Source: G963675935 sp963675935 (lineage in GTDB: Bacteria > Planctomycetota > Planctomycetia > Pirellulales > Thermoguttaceae). From it: a DNA stretch of 64,000 nt. The notes under the pieces are model-generated. The model saw only the letters and a program-made list of their open reading frames with translations, was not told where the DNA came from and did not search any database. Below are positions 58,502 through 64,000 of this stretch, one piece after another; position 1 is the stretch's first letter, and every line of letters begins with the position of its first letter. The stretch spans positions 434,001 to 498,000 of the forward strand of contig CAXXPV010000003.1 of assembly GCA_963675935.2 (NCBI GenBank), read 5' to 3'. The translations under genes were made by a program, and so were the position numbers.

Positions 58502-61500
58502 AAGCCAATCGGCCGAAGCCGCGTCGTCGTTCACCTCGTCCAGCACGGCCGTCAACAGACCGGCCCGCGCGGCCGACGACATCGCGGAAGCCGAGGCCAC
58601 GACGGTGAACGTGCCGCTGACGTTCGACGACCGGCCCTTCGAGTCGGTTGTCTTGATCGTGTAGCTGTGCGTTCCGGCGGCGCGCTTGCCCAGTGAACAA
58701 AAGTAGTAGGATCCGCCGGAGATCGCCTTAATGGGCTTAACGGCCTTGCCGTCAACCTTCACGGTTTGCGAGGCGATGCCGCTGCCGCTTTTGGCCGACC
58801 AAAGCAAGGTCAGCACGTCGGTCGATTCGAGCTTGCCGTTCTTGTTCGACGAATTGCTCTCCTTGACCGTCGCGCTGGCGATGATCGGCGGGGCGGGCGC
58901 CACGACGGTGAACGTGCCGCTGACGTTCGACGACCGGCCCTTCGAGTCGGTTGTCTTGATCGTGTAGCTGTGCGTTCCGGCGGCGCGCTTGCCCAGTGAA
59001 CAAAAGTAGTAGGATCCGCCGGAGATCGCCTTAATGGGCTTAACGGCCTTGCCGTCAACCTTCACGGTTTGCGAGGCGATGCCGCTGCCGCTTTTGGCCG
59101 ACCAAAGCAAGGTCAGCACGTCGGTCGGTTCGAGCTTGCCGTTCTTGTTCGACGAATTGCTCTCCTTGACCGTCGCGCCGGCGATGGTCGGGCCGGCATT
59201 GTAGGCAACGCTGTTGTCGGTGCTGGTCGAAGCCGCGTTCGGATTGCCCGCCGCATCGTGCGTCTTGCCGGCAGCGATGCCGGCGATGACGGCGCCGCTA
59301 TTCTTCATGCCGCTGACCGCCACGTTGTAAGTCGTTCCGCTGCCGGTCACCACGGCCGTGGTGGCTCCAGCCGTACCGCTGAGGGTTACATCGCCGGTGG
59401 CGAAGTCGCTCACCGACTCGCTGAAAACCACCATGAAATTGATCGGCGAGACGTTTGTCGTGTCTGCTTGGCCCGGCGCTTGGTTGATCGTGACTGTCAG
59501 TTGGACCACAACGTCAACGATCCCAAGTGCGCCCTCGGCGACGAAACCGCCGTTGTCGTCGCTTACTTGGTTGGCCTGCATCGTAACTATGTAGGTTCCG
59601 GCGTCGGTTGACGTCCAAGCCTCGCCGGGAGCGACGATTTGATATGTTGCCGTTCGCGATGAGCCGTCTGCGCTCGAATTCACGCTAACCAGTGTGGCAT
59701 GCTGACTGAACCCGTTGGGGCTGGTCACGAGGATGTCGTTGTCGTCGATCGTGGATTCCAGCGTCGCGCCGTCGGGATCGGCGTATGTGACGGCAAACGT
59801 GGCTGCGGCGTCGCCGACCATGACGGCGCTCGAATCGAAAGTCGCCTGCGGCGGCATGTTCACCTCCGCGAACTGAACGTCGGAAATCAGGAACTCGGCG
59901 GAACTGGATTCCTCGGACGGCATATAGAAAGTCACCGTCGTGGACTGTCCGGCATACTGTTTCATCCACAGTTGGGCTTTCAGGCCGCCCGCCGACTGCG
60001 CGTCCGCCAGATCGATTTCCTGAAGAACGTCGTCGCCGACGGCGACCAGCAAACGATCGCTATTGCCGGGATTCAGAACCGAAAGTGTGAACTCCAACAG
60101 AGCGGCATTCGCGGGAATGTTGACGTCGATGGAAGCCAAAACGGCGCTGTGCGCTTGTGCATAGATGCTCAGATAATCGGCGGATGCCAGCACACAGGTA
60201 TTTACCCCTTTCAACGCTTCCGCGACATTGTCGGCAACCCGAACTCCCGCATCCCAGATCGATTGCGTGGCGGTCGCGATTGCGTCCCAAGCGGTTTGCG
60301 TCGCTTCGATCACGTTGTCGACAGTGGATGTCGCGGCATCCAGCATAAAATTCGGTATAAAACAGCCTGGAATATCCGTTTCTATCCAGAACCGGCAATA
60401 ATCGAAAGGCGAATCCCCATTGATGAAACCCGATTCTTGAAATCCCCACGGGAACGATGGGCTTGAATTGTCGGCTGTTTCCGCGTAACAAAGAGCGACG
60501 AGCGAATGTCCCATAACGCTCGGAAGGCTATTCACAAGGCCATTCACAACGGCATAGGAGAGGTCGGCTGTGTAATCCATGCCGAAATTAAGGACATTCT
60601 CCTTTCCAGGGACGAATATCGGCAGACCGAAGCCAAGTGTCTCAATCGCCATGTAGTAGTTTGACGTTTGGATTCCTGCGGCTACTGCACAAACGACTTC
60701 CTGCCAGGCCAATGTTTCCGCGGGAGCATCCAGGGTGTCCAGTTCCGCCACCGCCTTGCCGGTTGCTTTTTTCCACACCAGAGCCATGGATGCCATGAAG
60801 CCCGCGCCGTTGCTATGCCCGATGAGCATCATGTTTTCCGGGTTCAAATCATCGCCAACAATTGCCATCAGGCGATTGGCAAGTGATTCTCCCGCTAGGA
60901 TTCCATTTTTAGAGGATTTCCATGCATCGGCGGGACTGATGTCGCTGGAATTATTGTTTGGATCCGAACCCTTGGAAGAACCGCCGTCGTACCAGTCCAC
61001 GGCAAGGATATTAAACGCCTTGCACCCGTTCAACGAACGGCCGACCATGAAATCGTCGGCGAAGTTCCCAATGAAGTCCGTCGTGTAACTGCTGTTCCAG
61101 CCATGAGTCAGAATAATCGTTTGATGGCTCCAATCGATTGCGTCCGAATTCGTCCAACTGGACTCGGGCAAGGCGACAAACATTTTCTGATCCCAGTCCC
61201 AGCGATACAGTGTTGCCACCGACTGATAATCTTCGCTGGAAAACGAGGGCAAAGCAGAGGCCAAGCTCGGGTAGGAGGTGTAGTCCACCCAGTCGCTCAC
61301 GTTGGAATGCAGCGCCACGGCGGAAAGAATCGTGGGTGACTGACTGCTCGTGACGGCCACGAATTGGGCCAACGAGATATTTGCGTCATGAATATCGACG
61401 GAGAACGACCAAGTCGCGTCGCCTGTCGTGTTGGTGAATGTGCCGATGGAGCGGAGATCGCTGGCCGTCTGCCCAACCAGCACCTCGACCTGCCGGCCTA

Positions 61501-63871
61501 AACCGACATTTCCAAGAGTGATCGTCAGATCGTCGCCGGCTCCGTCGAACGTTGGGTACGAAATCTGCTGTATCTGCCGTTCGAGGGCATTCTGGGTTGC
61601 CGCCAAGCCGGTGATCTTGGCCACGAAAGCATCGATTCCGCCATTGTAAGTTGTGTCGAAGGCATCGGTCGTGGTCGGAAAGGAGGTGCAAGCTGTAACA
61701 CCGGCCACGTAAGCGTTGCCGGCTGCATCCAGGGCAATGCCCCTGCCCACATCGCCGTTGCTTCCGCCGAGGTAGGTCGAGTATGTCAGGCCGCTGCCGC
61801 TGGCATCGAGTCTGACCACAAAGACGTCATCACTATACAAGCCATCGTACGTCGTGTCGAAAGCTCCGGCCGTGGTTGGAAAGTCGCTGGAAGTTGTCCA
61901 ACCCGTCAGGCAAGCGTTGCCGGCCGAGTCTACGGCAATGTCGTAGCCCTTGTCATCATGGCTTCCGCCGAGATAGGTCGAGTATTCTAGGTCGCTGCCG
62001 CTGACATTGAATTTGGCCACGAAAGCGTCCGCAGCCAGACCGTTGTGCGTTGTGTCAAAAGCCCCAGCCGTGGTGGGAAAGTCGCTGGCGCATGTCCAGC
62101 CCGTCACGTAGGCGTTGCCGGTTGCGTCCACGGCAATGTCCTCGCCACGGTCGTCGTACATACTGTCGCTGCCGCTTCCGCCGAGGTAGGTCGAGTATAC
62201 CAGGCTGCTGCCGCTGGCATTGAGTTTGGCCACGAACGCGTCGATACAAGTGCCGTTGAATGTTGTGTCGAAGGCCCCGGCCGTGGTGGGAAAGTTGCTG
62301 GAATATGTTTCGCCCGTCACATAAGCGTTGCCTGTCGCGTCTACAGCAATGCCAATGCCCCTGTCATCGCCGGTGCCGCCGAGATAAGTCGAATACACGA
62401 GGCCGCTGCCACTGGCATTGAGTTTGGCCACAAAAGCGTCGCCACCGACGGGATACGTGTCGGCCCCGCCGTTGTACGTTGTGTCGAAGGCCCCGGTCGT
62501 GGTGGGAAAGTCGCTGGATTTTGTCCAGCCTGTCACGTAGGCGTTGCCTGCTACATCGATGGCAATGCCGAAGCTATCAATATGGGCCCACGAGTAAGGG
62601 TCATAGGAGTCATAGGGGGAGGGATCACATTCACTGCTTGTGCCACCCAGGTACGTCGCATATACAAGGCCGCTGCCGCTGGCATTGAGCTTGACAACGA
62701 AAACGTCCGAGTTGCCGCTGTACGTTGTGTCAAAGGCCCCGGTCGTGGTGGGAAAGTTGCTGGAGGATGTCGTACCCGTCACGTAGGCATTGCCGGCTGT
62801 GTCCACTGCAAGCCGGTAGCCGTAGTCATCGCCGCTGCCGCCGAGATAAGTAGTATACACTAAGCCACTTCCATTGGCATCAAGTTTGGCCACAAATACG
62901 TCATAGGATCCACCATTGTACGCCGTGTCGAAAGCCCCGGCCGTCGCGGGAAAGTTGCTGGAGTATGTCTCGCCCGTCACGTAAACATTGCCGGTTGTGT
63001 CTACGGCAATGCCGTTGCCATAGTCATCTCCGCTTCCGCCGAGGTAAGTTGACCATGCCAAGTTGGGATCGATGACGAGTTCCCGGCTCGAGTCGAAACT
63101 GCCCGTGACTTGGAAGGTGTAGGTGTGGTCGTCCAGCAGCACGAACTGCCCGGCCACTTCGACCTTCTGGCCGTCGATCTCTTGATAGATATAAGGCGTA
63201 TCGTCGACCAACTCGCCCAACTTGGTCTGAACGTGCAATGCGCCCTCGGAGTCGATCGACAGGCCCTCGATGCCCGCATAGCTGACCGCGATCTGTTGAT
63301 AGTCGGCCCCTGCGGCCACGTGGAACTCGTACTTCAAGCTGGTGCGCCGGCCCGAAATATCCAGGTCGATCCCGGCGTAGAGATTGTTGTAGGCCACCGT
63401 CTGATACGTGGCGACGCCGCTGTGCCATTGAGACTGGTCGCCCACGAAGTAGTTGAAAACCGTCTCCGCCTCATCGAGTCCGACGGGCGCGACCTGACTG
63501 GCGCCATTGAATTGGATCGAAAACCGCTCCGACTCGATCGTCGTGTCCGTATTCGTCGAATCGCTTGCCGGCGATTGATACACCTGAAAGTTCAGCCCGG
63601 CGTCGGTGAACAAAATGCTCGCGCCCGAGCCGTTGAAGGCATACCGCACCGATTGGTCGGCCCATTGCCCTTCGTTCTGAGCAAACAGCGCCGACGAGGC
63701 GTTGAACAAATCGATCTGCGGCGACGCGACCGACAACAGTCTCCGATCCTCCAACGGCTCGCACCGCAACCGCCGGTGATACGGAGAGAGTCCCGATGCG
63801 CTCTGTCGTGATTTGCCGGCGCGACGTTCGGATCGTGTGGCCCATTGGAGGAAACGAAAGCCTTGGTGCAT
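58463..63871 (-). CDS. Giant SBBP-repeat surface protein with lipase-like domain
   Basis: 1802 residues. An N-terminal planctomycete leader (RRLRCEPLEDRRLLSV, about 33-48) is followed by a DUF7948-like domain (LFAQNEGQWADQSVRYAFNG), seven SBBP beta-propeller repeats of the form YLGGSGDDYGNGIAVD..GNAYVTG..FPTT (about 275-755), and a serine-hydrolase domain with IILTHGWNSSY and nucleophile motif LIGHSNGAGFM (Ser near 1020). An Ig-like beta domain follows (INFMVVFSESVSDFATGDVT). It ends in two near-identical 101-residue repeats (ATVKESNSSNKNGKL). The last residues VCGHYFWQDRSF and the stop come from a repeat element. Likely secreted and cell-surface; substrate unknown. Confidence 0.88.
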   Translation of the reverse strand: MHQGFRFLQWATRSERRAGKSRQSASGLSPYHRRLRCEPLEDRRLLSVASPQIDLFNASSALFAQNEGQWADQSVRYAFNGSGASILFTDAGLNFQVYQSPASDSTNTDTTIESERFSIQFNGASQVAPVGLDEAETVFNYFVGDQSQWHSGVATYQTVAYNNLYAGIDLDISGRRTSLKYEFHVAAGADYQQIAVSYAGIEGLSIDSEGALHVQTKLGELVDDTPYIYQEIDGQKVEVAGQFVLLDDHTYTFQVTGSFDSSRELVIDPNLAWSTYLGGSGDDYGNGIAVDTTGNVYVTGETYSSNFPATAGAFDTAYNGGSYDVFVAKLDANGSGLVYTTYLGGSGDDYGYRLAVDTAGNAYVTGTTSSSNFPTTTGAFDTTYSGNSDVFVVKLNASGSGLVYATYLGGTSSECDPSPYDSYDPYSWAHIDSFGIAIDVAGNAYVTGWTKSSDFPTTTGAFDTTYNGGADTYPVGGDAFVAKLNASGSGLVYSTYLGGTGDDRGIGIAVDATGNAYVTGETYSSNFPTTAGAFDTTFNGTCIDAFVAKLNASGSSLVYSTYLGGSGSDSMYDDRGEDIAVDATGNAYVTGWTCASDFPTTAGAFDTTHNGLAADAFVAKFNVSGSDLEYSTYLGGSHDDKGYDIAVDSAGNACLTGWTTSSDFPTTAGAFDTTYDGLYSDDVFVVRLDASGSGLTYSTYLGGSNGDVGRGIALDAAGNAYVAGVTACTSFPTTTDAFDTTYNGGIDAFVAKITGLAATQNALERQIQQISYPTFDGAGDDLTITLGNVGLGRQVEVLVGQTASDLRSIGTFTNTTGDATWSFSVDIHDANISLAQFVAVTSSQSPTILSAVALHSNVSDWVDYTSYPSLASALPSFSSEDYQSVATLYRWDWDQKMFVALPESSWTNSDAIDWSHQTIILTHGWNSSYTTDFIGNFADDFMVGRSLNGCKAFNILAVDWYDGGSSKGSDPNNNSSDISPADAWKSSKNGILAGESLANRLMAIVGDDLNPENMMLIGHSNGAGFMASMALVWKKATGKAVAELDTLDAPAETLAWQEVVCAVAAGIQTSNYYMAIETLGFGLPIFVPGKENVLNFGMDYTADLSYAVVNGLVNSLPSVMGHSLVALCYAETADNSSPSFPWGFQESGFINGDSPFDYCRFWIETDIPGCFIPNFMLDAATSTVDNVIEATQTAWDAIATATQSIWDAGVRVADNVAEALKGVNTCVLASADYLSIYAQAHSAVLASIDVNIPANAALLEFTLSVLNPGNSDRLLVAVGDDVLQEIDLADAQSAGGLKAQLWMKQYAGQSTTVTFYMPSEESSSAEFLISDVQFAEVNMPPQATFDSSAVMVGDAAATFAVTYADPDGATLESTIDDNDILVTSPNGFSQHATLVSVNSSADGSSRTATYQIVAPGEAWTSTDAGTYIVTMQANQVSDDNGGFVAEGALGIVDVVVQLTVTINQAPGQADTTNVSPINFMVVFSESVSDFATGDVTLSGTAGATTAVVTGSGTTYNVAVSGMKNSGAVIAGIAAGKTHDAAGNPNAASTSTDNSVAYNAGPTIAGATVKESNSSNKNGKLEPTDVLTLLWSAKSGSGIASQTVKVDGKAVKPIKAISGGSYYFCSLGKRAAGTHSYTIKTTDSKGRSSNVSGTFTVVAPAPPIIASATVKESNSSNKNGKLESTDVLTLLWSAKSGSGIASQTVKVDGKAVKPIKAISGGSYYFCSLGKRAAGTHSYTIKTTDSKGRSSNVSGTFTVVASASAMSSAARAGLLTAVLDEVNDDAASADWLVCGHYFWQDRSF
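58598..59181. repeat. 303-bp near-identical tandem duplication in the SBBP gene
   Basis: CACGACGGTGAACGTGCCGC starts at 58598 and again at 58901, a period of exactly 303 bp (101 codons). About 280 bp of each unit are almost identical; the clearest change is GTCGATTCG versus GTCGGTTCG (Ser versus Pro). It encodes the two C-terminal protein repeats. Confidence 0.92.
61610..63066. repeat. Seven SBBP repeats (DNA-level degenerate tandem array)
   Basis: Units of about 195-230 bp, each encoding YLGG..DD..IAVD..GNAYVTG..SS.FPTT.GAFDTTY..DAFVAKL. Units 3 and 5 carry insertions. They are diverged enough to be an old array, in contrast with the fresh 303-bp duplication at the other end of the gene. 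Confidence 0.88.
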
Positions 63872-64000
63872 GACTCACCCCATTCACGGTTGCTGGAGTT
63901 GTTGGAAAAACGATTTCCAATGACGGATGTTTGAGCGGCAGGGAAAGCTTCTTCAATGCAGCAAATGCCCCAAACGTTTACGAGAAGCAAACGATCCCGA
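63872..64000. other. Upstream region of the SBBP gene
   Basis: 129 bp to the window edge. On the minus strand GGGGTGAG precedes the ATG at 63871 by 3 bp. No further gene is visible. Confidence 0.5.

Overview
The window reads as chromosomal DNA of a planctomycete, probably a Pirellulales-like lineage. The evidence is lineage-typical families: a DUF1559 pseudopilin, a PEP-CTERM protein beside an ECF sigma factor and a FecR-type membrane regulator, two TIGR03009-like secreted paralogues, an SBBP-repeat surface protein with the arginine-rich leader common on planctomycete giant proteins, many lipobox or signal-peptide proteins of unknown function, and GC-rich coding with GTG starts. No phage, plasmid or CRISPR region was seen.

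Layout. 1-3976: end of an SDR oxidoreductase, a small membrane protein, xylose isomerase (xylA) and a frameshifted metalloprotease. 4208-8805 (minus strand): ECF sigma, FecR protein, PEP-CTERM protein and DUF1559 pseudopilin, a cell-envelope regulation and export unit. 9926-17397: glycogen/alpha-glucan cluster (glgA, GH57 hydrolase, galT-like transferase, GH57 glucanotransferase). 17513-26010: a duplicated-segment membrane peptide, a lipoprotein, coaX, obg, an EF-like small protein, a broken REP-associated tyrosine transposase (RAYT) and exported or membrane unknowns. 26269-29427: tRNA-Gly, trigger factor and two clpP genes. 29515-34808: lipoproteins, a D-2-hydroxyacid dehydrogenase and the TIGR03009-like pair. 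34910-41743 (minus): ABC-2 permease, ABC ATPase and GntR regulator, then an alcohol dehydrogenase and a DHOD-like protein. 42148-46373: a basic small protein, a metal ABC permease, a Spy-like protein, two toxin-antitoxin pairs and endonuclease III. 46746-55849: Lon-N protein, folE, a large FAD/Fe-S oxidase, a cysteine-cluster protein, an HU-like protein, pyrD and trpS. 56108-63871 (minus): a Phd-like antitoxin, ilvB and an 1802-residue SBBP/lipase surface protein.

The outstanding property is the density of palindromic repeats. Nearly every intergenic gap carries one of more than ten families of inverted repeat, roughly 60-300 bp long. Several families show concerted or compensatory change: stem sequences differ between copies but both arms always match. 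Three loci (about 9092, 11448 and 46482) share a multi-hairpin architecture: 8-bp stems of varied sequence, a fixed loop CTTGT (ACAAG on the other strand), fixed flanks and units about 55-70 bp apart. Some palindromes have entered genes without breaking them: inside the FAD/Fe-S oxidase, the alcohol dehydrogenase and the FecR gene, at the start of the DUF1559 pseudopilin, and at the stop codons of the alcohol dehydrogenase and the SBBP protein. A RAYT remnant, a family known to be linked to REP palindromes, lies in the same window. That the repeats are mobilised by such an enzyme is inference; the repeats and their symmetry are read directly from the sequence.
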